64,000 nt of DNA from Pseudoalteromonas shioyasakiensis (GCA_013391845.1 CP058414.1:310001-374000); one strand, 5' to 3'; positions 25,854 through 36,061 are shown, counted from the stretch's first letter. A program made the numbers and translations. Notes: a model not told the origin generated them from the letters alone.

Positions 25854-28022
25854 ATGGGGTCGGCATTTTCACCCTTACGCGATACTGTTATTTATGTGGG
25901 TGAGTGGCAATTTAACACACAGCAGCAAACCATCAGCGATGGCACTCATACGCGCGAACTAGAACCTTTACTTTATAAACTATTATGCTTTTTCATTACC
26001 CATAATGATCGCATTATTACTCGCCAAGAATTAGTTGAGAACATTTGGCAACAAAGCTTTGTTGATGACAATGCCATCAACCGTGCAATCTCAGAGCTAA
26101 GAAAAGTACTCAAGTCAGAAAAGCAACCTGGGCAAACCATTAAAACCCATTACCGCAAAGGTTACAGTTTATTTATTGAAGTTAAGTCTCTTGATCACGC
26201 TGTGAGTACAGAACAGCTAAAAACAGAAAATGTAATAACAGTAGATAAAGACGCTGAGACTCAAGTTAATACAGCCAACATTAGTCCACAAAAAGATCAT
26301 ACTTCACGCTGGCCGTGGCCTTTTGCAGCCTTAGTATTGAGTTTATTGCTTGCTGCTATTTGGTTGTTCTTACAACAGCCTAAAGCCACTATTGAAGAGC
26401 AAAGTGAAGTACCTCATTTAGACCTGCAAGCAGAAACTATTTCATGGCATAAAGGCACACACTATCGCTTAATGCTCAATCAAGACAAAACAAAATTAGC
26501 CTACATACTGCAAAATGATACTGATAATAAGTACCTTTATGTTGTCGACTTAACCACTAAAAAAGAATATGTGATTGCCTCTGGCAATATCTTTTTACAG
26601 GGTTGGTCTGAGGATGGAGAACGATTATTTTACGGTTCCTGTGAAAACAAAGACTACAGCGATTGTATCACTTGGCAAGCAAGCAACCTGTTATCAAGTG
26701 AAGCGTTAATAAAACCACGTATTAACCAATCTTTACTTAATTCTCAGCCAAGTCAGTACATCGAAGTGGGTGATGTCGCAATTTCAAGACGTAATAATTA
26801 CCGTGGCTTAACTCATTTATATGCTTTATATGCACAAGATTTAAAAACCGGTGAAGAAATTCGCATTAGCACACCCAATATCACTGGCACTGGGGACTTT
26901 ATTTTAACAACTATTAAAAACCCGATCCGCATCATCTTCGAGCGCCATAATGTTGACCAAGTAGAAATATACATGGCGAATTTAGATGGCAGTTCACTTA
27001 AACTTTTAACGACGAACGATTACCGAGCTTGGGCTGCAACTTATGATCAGCAAACTAACTCTCTTGTTTGGTATAGCCGCGGCACCTCAACTATTGAATC
27101 ATTCTCTTTTGATAGTATGAGTCGACAACCCGCTATAAAAGCGCCAGTAAAGCGAGCAAACTATGCTTACCCGTTAAGCAAAGAAAGTGTTTTGATCAGT
27201 ACTGACCTTCACGATAAAGATGCCGCAATATTTGACCTTAATTCAAAAACAATGAGTTACATCGCCACAGCGAATAAGCACGAAGACGACTTAGTCGCAT
27301 TAGCCAATAATGATGTGTACTTCTCTGACTTTGAGTTTGCAGAACACCAACACTGGCTCAGAAAAGCAAACCAATACATCAATATAACTGGCAAAATTGG
27401 TGAAGATAGCTCAGTAATTGCAGTAAATAGTGACAGTAGCCGACTTGTTAGCTTTAATAAAACCAATCAGCAATTAACATTATTAAATGCAGCTGATTTC
27501 TCAGAAATTAAGCACTGGACACTTCCTGGTAGTACCAAGTTGGCAGCTATAAGAGGTAACAAGATTGCCGTGCTATATACCGATCTTAGCAATCAGCTAA
27601 ATCAAATAATGATTCTTCACACCCACAGCGATGAAGTGATCAAAAGTACTATAGATACACCTCTAGCTATCGCATGGTATGACGATACACAGCTGATTGT
27701 TCATTCTAAATACGATAAATACCTGCTTTTAGACAGCGATAACAATACCTATAGTGAGCTGACTACACCAGACAAACTAACTGAGTTAAAGCCTTCTATT
27801 GTGTCGATGGCAAGTAACCTACATAGCTTGTATATCGCCACTGATACTGAAGTTTTCAGCATTAATTTAGCCAAAATGCAGGGCGTTGAGTCAATACTTC
27901 AAATGAAGCCTTCTCACTATATATCGCGCCTTAATGCTAAAAACGACAAGCTGGCAGTGACCTTCTTAACTGCCAACAATCAAAATAGCATTGAGCTCTA
28001 CACTAAAAAAAGCGCTGAATAA
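25854..28022 (+). CDS. CadC/ToxR-like membrane transcriptional regulator with sensor domain
   Basis: A 722-residue protein. Residues 15-110 are an OmpR-type winged helix (LEPLLYKLLCFFITHNDRII, AINRAISELRKVLKS, YRKGYSLF). A single membrane helix lies at about residues 150-170 (WPFAALVLSLLLAAIWLFLQ). The large remaining part has repeated beta-rich blades resembling a TolB/WD40-type propeller in the periplasm. AAAGGA precedes the ATG. The architecture is that of one-component membrane regulators. Its target and ligand cannot be read here. It sits between the mtnBCD operon and mtnA, but nothing shows that it regulates them. Confidence 0.85.
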   Translation: MGSAFSPLRDTVIYVGEWQFNTQQQTISDGTHTRELEPLLYKLLCFFITHNDRIITRQELVENIWQQSFVDDNAINRAISELRKVLKSEKQPGQTIKTHYRKGYSLFIEVKSLDHAVSTEQLKTENVITVDKDAETQVNTANISPQKDHTSRWPWPFAALVLSLLLAAIWLFLQQPKATIEEQSEVPHLDLQAETISWHKGTHYRLMLNQDKTKLAYILQNDTDNKYLYVVDLTTKKEYVIASGNIFLQGWSEDGERLFYGSCENKDYSDCITWQASNLLSSEALIKPRINQSLLNSQPSQYIEVGDVAISRRNNYRGLTHLYALYAQDLKTGEEIRISTPNITGTGDFILTTIKNPIRIIFERHNVDQVEIYMANLDGSSLKLLTTNDYRAWAATYDQQTNSLVWYSRGTSTIESFSFDSMSRQPAIKAPVKRANYAYPLSKESVLISTDLHDKDAAIFDLNSKTMSYIATANKHEDDLVALANNDVYFSDFEFAEHQHWLRKANQYINITGKIGEDSSVIAVNSDSSRLVSFNKTNQQLTLLNAADFSEIKHWTLPGSTKLAAIRGNKIAVLYTDLSNQLNQIMILHTHSDEVIKSTIDTPLAIAWYDDTQLIVHSKYDKYLLLDSDNNTYSELTTPDKLTELKPSIVSMASNLHSLYIATDTEVFSINLAKMQGVESILQMKPSHYISRLNAKNDKLAVTFLTANNQNSIELYTKKSAE

Positions 28023-28027
28023 ATCCG

Positions 28028-29053
28028 CTATTTTAACTGCTTTAAAATACCTTGCTCGATATCTGCTTGGTTATAAACCCCGGTATCGAGCACCCAACCT
28101 GTTACTAAGTTAGCAGGTGTTACATCAAACGCTGGGTTATAAACCTGTGCATTAGTCGGTGCCCACATTGCTTCACCAAAACTACCACTAACACCGCGCA
28201 CTTCATTTACACTGCGCTGCTCAATTTCAATGTCATTACCACATATCGTTTGCGTATCAAGTGTCGTGAGTGGCGCTACAACATAAAATGGAATGTTATG
28301 GAAATGCGCTAACACAGCGAGGTTATAAGTGCCTACCTTATTGGCAAAATCTCCGTTTGCAGCAATACGATCTGCGCCCACAAATATCTTATCGACTTTG
28401 CCCGCAGCCATTAAACTGGCCGCCATGTTATCGCAAATCAAGGTGTAAGGAATTTGCCAACGCTCGAGCTCAAAAGCAGTTAAACGACCGCCTTGCAGTA
28501 ACGGTCGTGTTTCATCAACCCAAACATGAATATCACCATAGCGTTGCTGCGCTTTATAAATAACGCCTAGTGCAGTGCCAACACCCGCAGTCGCTAACGC
28601 ACCTGTATTACAATGGGTTAAAATGTTGTCGCCTTTATCAACCAAGGCAGCACCACGTTCAGCCATACTATCGCAAAGGGCAATATCTTCTTTAAATAAC
28701 TGCTCAGCTGTAGAGACAACAGCAGCAACATAATTAGTCTCTGCAAGCGCTGCACGTAACTTGGCCATACAGTGCATAAGGTTTACCGCTGTTGGGCGGG
28801 TTGCTTCAAGTTCATCAATGGCAGTAGAAAGTGCTGATTGACTCATGCCCTGCTCAGCTAAATGTGCAACCAATAAGCTAGCACCTAAGCCGATTAAAGG
28901 TGCGCCCCGGATTTTCAAAGTCAGAATCAAATCTTTCATCGTTTCAACATCGTTACATACATGCCAATGCTGTTGATGTGGCAACAAATACTGATCAAGC
29001 ACGGTTAGCGTACCTTGCTGATATTTAATACTGCTCGCGATGAGATCTTGCAT
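28028..29053 (-). CDS. mtnA: Methylthioribose-1-phosphate isomerase
   Basis: A 341-residue enzyme of the eIF2B-alpha-like family that converts 5-methylthioribose-1-phosphate to the ribulose form. Typical segments are KIRGAPLIGLGA near residue 50, THCNTGALATAGVGTALGV with the catalytic Cys, GADRIAANGDFANKVGTY with the catalytic Asp, and VDETRPLLQG. It is divergent from mtnK, and the 134-base gap contains MetJ-like boxes. Together with mtnK and mtnBCD it completes the path from methylthioribose. Confidence 0.94.
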   Translation of the reverse strand: MQDLIASSIKYQQGTLTVLDQYLLPHQQHWHVCNDVETMKDLILTLKIRGAPLIGLGASLLVAHLAEQGMSQSALSTAIDELEATRPTAVNLMHCMAKLRAALAETNYVAAVVSTAEQLFKEDIALCDSMAERGAALVDKGDNILTHCNTGALATAGVGTALGVIYKAQQRYGDIHVWVDETRPLLQGGRLTAFELERWQIPYTLICDNMAASLMAAGKVDKIFVGADRIAANGDFANKVGTYNLAVLAHFHNIPFYVVAPLTTLDTQTICGNDIEIEQRSVNEVRGVSGSFGEAMWAPTNAQVYNPAFDVTPANLVTGWVLDTGVYNQADIEQGILKQLK

Positions 29054-29118
29054 ACAAAATCCAGATAACTAATTTAGATGAGTCGTTATTTTACATCAGT
29101 TTTGAGAACTAACAAGTT

Positions 29119-29142
29119 AGATGTATGGACATCTAAACGGTT
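29119..29142. promoter_or_regulatory. MetJ-like operator between mtnA and mtnK
   Basis: Tandem units AGATGTAT (29119-29126, 6/8 to AGACGTCT), GGACATCT (29127-29134, 6/8) and AAACGGTT (29135-29142, 5/8). The first two also form the dyad TTAGATGT-N4-ACATCTAA. The first unit is identical to that at mtnB. The site serves divergent promoters. Confidence 0.6.
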
Positions 29143-29187
29143 ACAGGTATAGAATGCTTAAAGTTAATTGTATTACGAGATTAAGCC

Positions 29188-30405
29188 ATGGCTAAATATA
29201 CTGCCTTCACTGCAGAGCATGCTGTTGATTACATTAAAGAACTTATTGAAAGTAAGCGAATTTCAGTATTCACTAATGATGCAAAGCTTAGTGCATACGA
29301 ATTTGGCGACGGAAACTTAAACTTAGTTTTTCGTGTTGCTGATCAGCACAACAATAGTGTAATTTTAAAACAAGCACTTCCTTACGCCCGTTGTGTAGGT
29401 GAGTCATGGCCGTTATCTTTGGACCGCGCACGCATTGAAGCCGAAGTATTGATTAATCATGGTCAGTTATGTCCAGAGCATACAGTGGCGATATTGCATC
29501 ATAATGTAGAACTGGCTTTAACTGTATTAGAAGATTTAGGTGAGTTACAAATTTTACGTGGCGCACAAATCAACGCAGAGCAATTTCCATTATTGGCAAG
29601 TCATGTTGCGCTCTATTTAAGCCGAACAGGCTTTTATAACTCAGACTTTTACTTATCTGCTGAAGATAAAAAAGCCAAAGTCAGTCAATTTATTAATCCT
29701 GATTTATGTAAGATCACAGAAGACTTATTCTTTACTGATCCGTACATTGAGCATGAGCGCAATAATTTCCCAGCTGAGCTTAATGAGCACGTCGAAAGTA
29801 TTCGTAATAATGATGCTTTAAAACTAGCAGCAGCAAAATTAAAAGCTAAATTCTTATCTTGCCCACAAACTTTATTACATGGTGATATGCATAGCGGCAG
29901 TATTTTTGTTGATAGCAATACCACCAAAATGATCGATCCAGAGTTCGGCTTTTTTGGTCCTGTTGGTTTTGATATCGGCTCATTTATGGGTAATTTGTTA
30001 CTAAATTACTGCGCCCAAAACGCGCGTATCGCTGAGCAAGCAAAGCGCCGCCAATACCAAACCCATTTATTAACTTGCTTACAAGACTGTTATAGCCAAT
30101 TTGAACAACATTGGCTAAACCTGGCAAGTAACGAAGCAACTGATATTAGCTTTGCAAATCGCGCTTTTAGCGAAGATTACTTACAACAAGTACTGCGAGA
30201 TGCGATTGGCTACTGTGGCGCTGAACTTATTCGCCGTACTATTGGTTTAGCCCATGTTGCTGATATCGATGGAATTGAAGATGAACAAGCGCGTTTAGCA
30301 GTACAACAACAAACACTTGTACTCGGCGAGCAACTGATGCTCAATGCCACAAGCTGTAATAATAAAGACGAGTTCTTTTCTTTGTTAATCAGTTTATTAA
30401 ACTAA
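29188..30405 (+). CDS. mtnK: S-methyl-5-thioribose kinase
   Basis: A 405-residue kinase of the choline/aminoglycoside kinase fold that phosphorylates methylthioribose. Visible are the nucleotide-loop region FGDGNLNLVFRV, the catalytic loop LLHGDMHSGSIF and the metal-binding DPEFGFFGPVGFDIGSF. The length matches MtnK. Divergent from mtnA with shared MetJ-like boxes. A strong terminator follows at 30420. Confidence 0.94.
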   Translation: MAKYTAFTAEHAVDYIKELIESKRISVFTNDAKLSAYEFGDGNLNLVFRVADQHNNSVILKQALPYARCVGESWPLSLDRARIEAEVLINHGQLCPEHTVAILHHNVELALTVLEDLGELQILRGAQINAEQFPLLASHVALYLSRTGFYNSDFYLSAEDKKAKVSQFINPDLCKITEDLFFTDPYIEHERNNFPAELNEHVESIRNNDALKLAAAKLKAKFLSCPQTLLHGDMHSGSIFVDSNTTKMIDPEFGFFGPVGFDIGSFMGNLLLNYCAQNARIAEQAKRRQYQTHLLTCLQDCYSQFEQHWLNLASNEATDISFANRAFSEDYLQQVLRDAIGYCGAELIRRTIGLAHVADIDGIEDEQARLAVQQQTLVLGEQLMLNATSCNNKDEFFSLLISLLN

Positions 30406-30419
30406 TAGTCAAAAATTTA

Positions 30420-30445
30420 AAAAGGCGCTCAATGCGCCTTTTAAT
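30420..30445 (+). terminator. Terminator after mtnK
   Basis: A perfect nine-base stem (AAAAGGCGC and GCGCCTTTT) with a five-base loop, flanked by A and T runs. It lies between convergent genes and can act in both directions. Confidence 0.85.
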
Positions 30446-30462
30446 TATTCAACCCAACTAGA

Positions 30463-31947
30463 TTATTTATTGTAGTGCTCATACATTTTATCGAGCGGTT
30501 CTGATAAGCCATTTTCTTGTACCACCCGCACATGCTGACGAGCCAGCTCTCTGGCACTTGATACGCCACACGAATGGGCTATAAGCCCTGCGCCGTAATG
30601 AATGTACTTATTATAGTTAGCAACACGCTGGGCTTTGTCTGTTACATCCAAGCCTCGTTGTAAGCGTTCATTATGCGTAGTAATGCCGGTTGGGCAGGTA
30701 TCTTTATTACATTGCAATGCTTGAATACAACCAAGCGAAAACATGTGACCACGAGCTGAAACAATAAAGTCAGCGCCCAATGCCAATGCCCAAGCAACTT
30801 TAGATGGTACAATCAACTTACCCGAGGCAATCACTTTCACTCGCTCTCTAAGCCCATGTTTCTTCAATAAATCAACAACCAAAGGTAAGCTTTCTCGCAG
30901 GGGCAACCCCACAGAATCCATCAAAGGCTGAGGGGCAGCGCCCGTACCACCATCGGCACTATCTATTGTGATAAAATCTGGGGCTGATTCAATGCCACAG
31001 TTATTAATTTCACTGAATAAGGTTTCGAGCCAAGTGTATTCACCAATCACCGCTTTGAAACCTGTGGGTTTGCCCGTGGTATTGCGCACCATGGCGACCA
31101 TATCAAGTAGGTCAGCTGGTGATTTAATCTCAGGATGACCATTTGGACTAATTGAGTCTTGCCCTTCAGGAATCCCCCGAATTTTTGCGATTTCTGCAGT
31201 CACTTTACGTCCCGGCAACATACCTCCCTTACCGGGTTTTGCGCCTTGGCTCATTTTAATTTCGAACATTTTAACTTGTTCGTGATCAGCAATTGCTTTG
31301 AGTTTTTCGGTGCTTAATTTACCGTGCTCATCTCGTACACCATATTTTGCCGTGCCGATCTGAAACACGATATCAGCACCACCTTCAAGATGATAAGAGC
31401 TTAGCCCGCCTTCACCTGTGTTCATCCAACAGCCAGCTAATTTAGCACCTCGAGATAGTGCTCGAACAGCCGGCTTAGATAGTGCACCAAAGCTCATGCC
31501 TGAAATATTAAATAATGCATTTGTGGTATAGGGTTTAGGACAATAAGGTCCTAAAGTGACTTCACTAGGATCGAGCGCCTCTTCATCTAAGGTAGGAAAC
31601 GCGCAATTCATAAACATTACGGTTCCTGTCGCTTCAAGACTCTGAGTTGAACCAAAGGCCGTCGTACGGTCAACATTCTTCGCAGCACGATACACCCAAC
31701 TCCGCTCTGCACGGTTAAAGGGTAATTCTTCTCTATCCATAGCAAAGAAGTACTGACGGAAAAATTCCCCCTGGCGTTCAAAAAAGTAACGAAAGCGGCC
31801 AATCACTGGGTAGTTACGGCGAATAGCATGTTTAGATTGCGTTACATCACTAATGTAAAAACACACAATCACTAGCAAAACGATGCCTAATGCAAAAATA
31901 AATAAACTGGCAAATACATCGATACTAAAAATTATAAAATCACTCAT
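30463..31947 (-). CDS. Glutamate synthase-like FMN-binding protein, membrane-anchored
   Basis: A 494-residue protein. One N-terminal membrane helix (about residues 5-30) is followed by the GltB FMN-binding barrel: FNISGMSFGALSKPAVRALS, GEGGLSSYH, KPGKGGMLPG, DSADGGTGAAP and a cysteine motif CIQALQCNKDTC suited to a [3Fe-4S] cluster. It lacks the glutamine amidotransferase and the C-terminal beta-helix domain of full GltB, so it is not ordinary glutamate synthase. Such stand-alone proteins are common in Proteobacteria, and their reaction is not well defined. Monocistronic here. Confidence 0.85.
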   Translation of the reverse strand: MSDFIIFSIDVFASLFIFALGIVLLVIVCFYISDVTQSKHAIRRNYPVIGRFRYFFERQGEFFRQYFFAMDREELPFNRAERSWVYRAAKNVDRTTAFGSTQSLEATGTVMFMNCAFPTLDEEALDPSEVTLGPYCPKPYTTNALFNISGMSFGALSKPAVRALSRGAKLAGCWMNTGEGGLSSYHLEGGADIVFQIGTAKYGVRDEHGKLSTEKLKAIADHEQVKMFEIKMSQGAKPGKGGMLPGRKVTAEIAKIRGIPEGQDSISPNGHPEIKSPADLLDMVAMVRNTTGKPTGFKAVIGEYTWLETLFSEINNCGIESAPDFITIDSADGGTGAAPQPLMDSVGLPLRESLPLVVDLLKKHGLRERVKVIASGKLIVPSKVAWALALGADFIVSARGHMFSLGCIQALQCNKDTCPTGITTHNERLQRGLDVTDKAQRVANYNKYIHYGAGLIAHSCGVSSARELARQHVRVVQENGLSEPLDKMYEHYNK

Positions 31948-32012
31948 CCAAGGCCCCTTTGTGAAATGACATCTATCAAATCATATAAGTTGTTTATATT
32001 AGGTGCAATAAA

Positions 32013-32045
32013 CAAAAAAGGCGTGATTTAAATCACGCCTTTTCG
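32013..32045 (-). terminator. Terminator after the DUF885 gene
   Basis: A perfect 13-base palindromic stem with GGCGTGATTT arms (32017-32029 and 32030-32042). T-rich flanks occur on both strands. It is correctly placed for the leftward DUF885 gene ending at 32060. Confidence 0.75.
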
Positions 32046-32059
32046 TTTCTTTTATGCCG

Positions 32060-33838
32060 CTATGCTGCTCGTTTGGCTAACTCAGCTTTAATATAAAGTT
32101 GAATTTGCTCTTCAAGTACTGACATTGGCACTGAGCCATGACGTAATATTTGATGATGAAATTCGCGAATATCAAAATCTTGACCAAGCGCTTGCTCAGC
32201 TTCGTGGCGTAAACGTTTAATTGTTAACTCACCAATTTTGTATGACAAAGCTTGTGCAGGCCATGAAATATAACGGTCGGTTTCGGTCTTCACATTATGC
32301 AATGAAAGCGCGGTATTTTCGCTCATAAACTTCATCGCACGCTCGCGGCTCCAGCCATACATATGCATACCTGTATCAACCACTAAACGAGCTGCACGCC
32401 ACATTTCATAGGTCAAACGACCAAAGTCACTGTATGGGTCTTGATAAAAACCCGCTTCGATACCTAAAAACTCTGAATATAAGCCCCAACCCTCACCAAA
32501 TGCCGATAAATAAGCATTACGGCGATAACTTGGCAGTGACTCAAGTTCCGCATTAAGTGAGATTTGCAAGTGGTGCCCCGGAACAGCTTCGTGCAAAGTT
32601 AATGCTTCAAGAACATACAATGGACGCTTGTCTAACGCATAGGTATTAACCCAATAATAACCCGCTTGGTCATCGCGACGAGAACCTGAGTAACGGCCAG
32701 TTGTATATTTAGGCGCAATACTCGCTGGCACTGGCGCAACACCATAAGGCATTCTTGGTAAGGTGTGGAATAACTTAGGTAATTGAGCATCCATTTTCTT
32801 AGCGATGTAAGAGGCTTCTTTTAGCAGTTCTTTTGGTGTTTTTGCGTAAAATTGCGGATCAGTACGTAAAAAGTGGACAAAATCAGCAAATGAGCCTTCA
32901 AAACCTACTTTCTTAATAATTTTTTCCATTTCGGCACGAATGCGTGCCACTTCTTGTAAACCCAGCTCGTGGATTTCTTTTGGCGTCATATCTGTGGTGG
33001 TATAGTATTTAGCACGGTTTTCGTAAAACGCTTTACCGTTTGGCGTACTAGAAATACCAATGTCTGTTCGTGCACCTGGCTGATATTCATTATTAAAGAA
33101 AGTTAAGTAACCTTGATAAGCCGGAATAACCTGCTCTTTAATGATAGTTTGCGCTTGCTTTTGCAATGCTGCAAATTCGCTGTCACTAATACCTGCGGTA
33201 TTTTTTAAAAATGGTTTGTAGAATTCTGACTCTGTTGCATCATCAACAATATACGCAGTAATTGAGTCTTGATACCCTTCTAAAACAGCCTTAGGTTGAG
33301 TCAGCCCCACCTCAAGACCCTTGCGCATCCAACCAATATTTTGCGAAAAATAGCGAGGAATTTGCTGTAATTTAGCAAGATATAGTTGGTAATCTTGTTC
33401 TTTTGTGTAGTCAGAGCTTGAAATCATAAATGATAAGCTAGAATGAAACCCATACTCAGACGTTAGTGGCATATAATGCGTGTTAAACACATATTCATCG
33501 ACACTATTTTGCACTTGACCACGTAAAATAGTTAGGTTGATGCGGTTTTCTTCAGATAATTTATCACGGTCTATAGCATCTAAATCGGCGAGTAACGCTG
33601 TATTTTTCTTATATTTTTGCTCTAGAAACTCTGCTGATAGGTTTTCTAATAAATAACCATCTACGCCATTTTCTTTACCATATGGACTGATACTTTGACG
33701 GTAATTAACAATATTTTCGGCTACTTGAGTAAATTGCTGATCAGCATCAATATTTGTTACCTGGCAAGCGCTTAAAGTACAAGCTAAAGCAACCGCAATA
33801 ACAGAACGGTTTAAAGTTCGCGACAGTGTTTGTTTCAT
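32060..33838 (-). CDS. DUF885 family lipoprotein, probable metallopeptidase
   Basis: The preferred start, ATG 33838, gives 592 residues beginning MKQTLSRTLNRSVIAVALAC, with the lipobox TLSAC around residue 25; the frame upstream to 33898 adds a non-signal leader. The DUF885 core holds HEAVPGHHLQ, an H-E-x-x-x-G-H zinc motif seen in this peptidase-like family, and GWGLYSEFLG downstream. It is predicted to be an outer- or inner-membrane lipoprotein acting in the periplasm. The substrate is unknown; peptide hydrolysis is inferred from the family. Confidence 0.85.
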   Translation of the reverse strand: MKQTLSRTLNRSVIAVALACTLSACQVTNIDADQQFTQVAENIVNYRQSISPYGKENGVDGYLLENLSAEFLEQKYKKNTALLADLDAIDRDKLSEENRINLTILRGQVQNSVDEYVFNTHYMPLTSEYGFHSSLSFMISSSDYTKEQDYQLYLAKLQQIPRYFSQNIGWMRKGLEVGLTQPKAVLEGYQDSITAYIVDDATESEFYKPFLKNTAGISDSEFAALQKQAQTIIKEQVIPAYQGYLTFFNNEYQPGARTDIGISSTPNGKAFYENRAKYYTTTDMTPKEIHELGLQEVARIRAEMEKIIKKVGFEGSFADFVHFLRTDPQFYAKTPKELLKEASYIAKKMDAQLPKLFHTLPRMPYGVAPVPASIAPKYTTGRYSGSRRDDQAGYYWVNTYALDKRPLYVLEALTLHEAVPGHHLQISLNAELESLPSYRRNAYLSAFGEGWGLYSEFLGIEAGFYQDPYSDFGRLTYEMWRAARLVVDTGMHMYGWSRERAMKFMSENTALSLHNVKTETDRYISWPAQALSYKIGELTIKRLRHEAEQALGQDFDIREFHHQILRHGSVPMSVLEEQIQLYIKAELAKRAA

Positions 33839-34179
33839 AGCATTCTTTTTAGTTTTAATCAGTATTGCTAAAGTAGCGCAGCACTGACTAAAACCCAAGC
33901 AAATGCGACCAAGCTCAGTTTAAATGCGCTCAAATTAGCATCACTGGGGAAGCATCAATGTGCAAGCTTTAAGCAATTTTTAATTACACTTGTTAAAGTT
34001 GTTGAGAAAATCAGCTAATAGACACAAACAGAACAAATTTAAGTTCCAAAATTAGCGATTTTGCTTTTAAATAGGCTGATTACAGATTACTGTAGACTCA
34101 GTATTTATGCTTGGAAGCAAATACACTTTACGGAAGAGATGATTAATTGGTTGATATGCGTATTTAGTGGTATTGAAAA
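33839..34179. other. Intergenic region without visible gene
   Basis: 341 bases between the divergent DUF885 and GGDEF genes. It is AT-rich, with no frame or repeat I would call. It presumably carries both promoters. Confidence 0.5.
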
Positions 34180-35184
34180 ATGATGTTCCATGATCCCATG
34201 GCTATTGCTCAAGAAAAAATGACAAAGGTATGTATCTTTTTAGAACACCATGCATTACCGCCGTCACCACTTAACTACCAAGTTGTTTACACCTACGTCA
34301 GCCAATCTAACCCCAAGCTTAATGCCACAATTGACCGCGCCATTGCACAAAGAAAAGCCATTGATTGTGTCTATGTAGAACAGCTGTATTTCGATTTTAT
34401 AGAACAAGGCCATAAAATGAAAACCGCCATTGTTCGCAACGTTGACTCAGTCATTAACACCCTTTCGCGTAATGCTAGCAATAACGAGCAAAATATTGTG
34501 CGCTTTGCTGATCAAGTTAGTGACTGTGTGCATTCAATCGATGAAAACAATATTGAACAAACGCGTCACGCATTAAAAATGCTCAGTAAGCAATCTGAAG
34601 TACTGCTCAACCAGCATCGCCAATTTAAGCAAGAAATAGCAAAAGCCAAATCAATACAAGAAAAAACCCAAAAACAGCTCACTCAGTTACGTAAGCAACA
34701 CATTACCGACCAACAAACTGGCTTATACAAGCGCCATTACTTAAATCAACAAACCCAACTCTGGGTCGGCCAAAATAAAGCAGTTTGTGCTATTTCTATC
34801 CACATTGAGAACCTGAACCATTTTATTGAAAACTATGGTGATGTCATTGGTGAGGTCATTTTAAATAAAGTCGCAAAGCAAGTGCAAAAATACGTACAAG
34901 AAAGTGGTTTGCCAGGGCGTACAAGTAAAGATGAATTTACCATCTTACTTGCTGACATAGAGCCTGAAACTGCCAACTTAATAGCTGAAAAAGTACGAAA
35001 TGGCGTCGAAAAACTACGCTTTGTAAGCTCAAAAAATGGCACCAAACTACCTGCTATCACCCTAGCCCTTGGTATTGCCAAGCATGAAGGCGATGGTGAC
35101 TTTAATAGTTTAGCCCGTAAAGCTTCTTTAGCTGCAGCTAAAGCCAAGTCGCTTGGACAAAGTAGTTTTATTGCCGGTCAATAA
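34180..35184 (+). CDS. GGDEF-domain protein with degenerate active site
   Basis: A 334-residue soluble protein. Residues 1-165 are helical, with a coiled coil before the GGDEF domain (about 175-334), which opens with the usual DQQTGLYKRHYL. The signature loop reads GRTSKDEF instead of G-G-[D/E]-E-F. Both glycines are replaced, and these normally hold GTP, so diguanylate cyclase activity is doubtful. It may sense or bind nucleotide, or act as a scaffold. Stand-alone between intergenic gaps. Confidence 0.82.
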   Translation: MMFHDPMAIAQEKMTKVCIFLEHHALPPSPLNYQVVYTYVSQSNPKLNATIDRAIAQRKAIDCVYVEQLYFDFIEQGHKMKTAIVRNVDSVINTLSRNASNNEQNIVRFADQVSDCVHSIDENNIEQTRHALKMLSKQSEVLLNQHRQFKQEIAKAKSIQEKTQKQLTQLRKQHITDQQTGLYKRHYLNQQTQLWVGQNKAVCAISIHIENLNHFIENYGDVIGEVILNKVAKQVQKYVQESGLPGRTSKDEFTILLADIEPETANLIAEKVRNGVEKLRFVSSKNGTKLPAITLALGIAKHEGDGDFNSLARKASLAAAKAKSLGQSSFIAGQ

Positions 35185-35305
35185 AGTTTAACACTGCGCT
35201 AAGTCATGAAAAGCCACGCTAATCTGATGATTTAGTTATAATCAAATTGCACCCCACAGCCACAATCAAGTACACTAGTCTTTATTGCCACGATAGAGAT
35301 TAATC

Positions 35306-36061
35306 ATGAACGAGAATCAAGAAAAGACCACGCATTTTGGCTATAAAACCGTTGCTGAAAACGAAAAAGCATCAATGGTTGCAGATGTATTCCACTCAGT
35401 CGCTGCAAAGTATGACGTAATGAATGATCTTATGTCGTTCGGTATTCATCGTTTATGGAAACGCCAAACTATTGCAAGTTCAGGTGTTCGTAAAGGTCAC
35501 TATGTATTAGACCTTGCGGGCGGTACTGGTGATTTAACCGCTAAATTTAGTCAATTAGTTGGTGAAACGGGTCAGGTTATCTTAGGCGATATTAACTCTT
35601 CAATGCTGAAAGTTGGCCGCGAGAAACTTCGTAACCTTGGTCGTGTTGGCAATATTGAATATGTACAAATGAATGCAGAAGCATTGCCATTTCCTGATAA
35701 CAGCTTTGACTTGATCACTATCGCATTTGGTCTTCGTAACGTTACCGATAAAGATAAAGCACTACGCTCAATGTATCGTATTCTGAAGCCTGGCGGTCGC
35801 TTATTAGTACTTGAATTCTCTAAACCGGAACAAGAAATACTGAGCAAAGCCTATGACTTCTATTCATTTAATATCTTACCTAAAATGGGTGAGCTAGTAG
35901 CGAATGATGGCGAGTCTTATCAATACCTTGCGGAATCTATCCGAATGCATCCAGATCAAGAAACGTTAAAAAGCATGATGGAAGATGCAGGTTTTGAACA
36001 AACTAGTTATCAAAATCTTACTGGCGGTATTGTTGCCCTCCATCGTGGTTTTAAATACTAA
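35306..36061 (+). CDS. ubiE: Ubiquinone/menaquinone biosynthesis C-methyltransferase
   Basis: A 251-residue SAM-dependent methyltransferase that methylates C-2 of the ubiquinone (and demethylmenaquinone) ring. Motif I is [15 protein letters not shown], followed by [14 protein letters not shown] near the N-terminus and [13 protein letters not shown], all diagnostic of UbiE. First gene of ubiE-ubiJ-ubiB, with short spacers to the next genes. Confidence 0.96.
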   Translation: MNENQEKTTHFGYKTVAENEKASMVADVFHSVAAKYDVMNDLMSFGIHRLWKRQTIASSGVRKGHYVLDLAGGTGDLTAKFSQLVGETGQVILGDINSSMLKVGREKLRNLGRVGNIEYVQMNAEALPFPDNSFDLITIAFGLRNVTDKDKALRSMYRILKPGGRLLVLEFSKPEQEILSKAYDFYSFNILPKMGELVANDGESYQYLAESIRMHPDQETLKSMMEDAGFEQTSYQNLTGGIVALHRGFKY

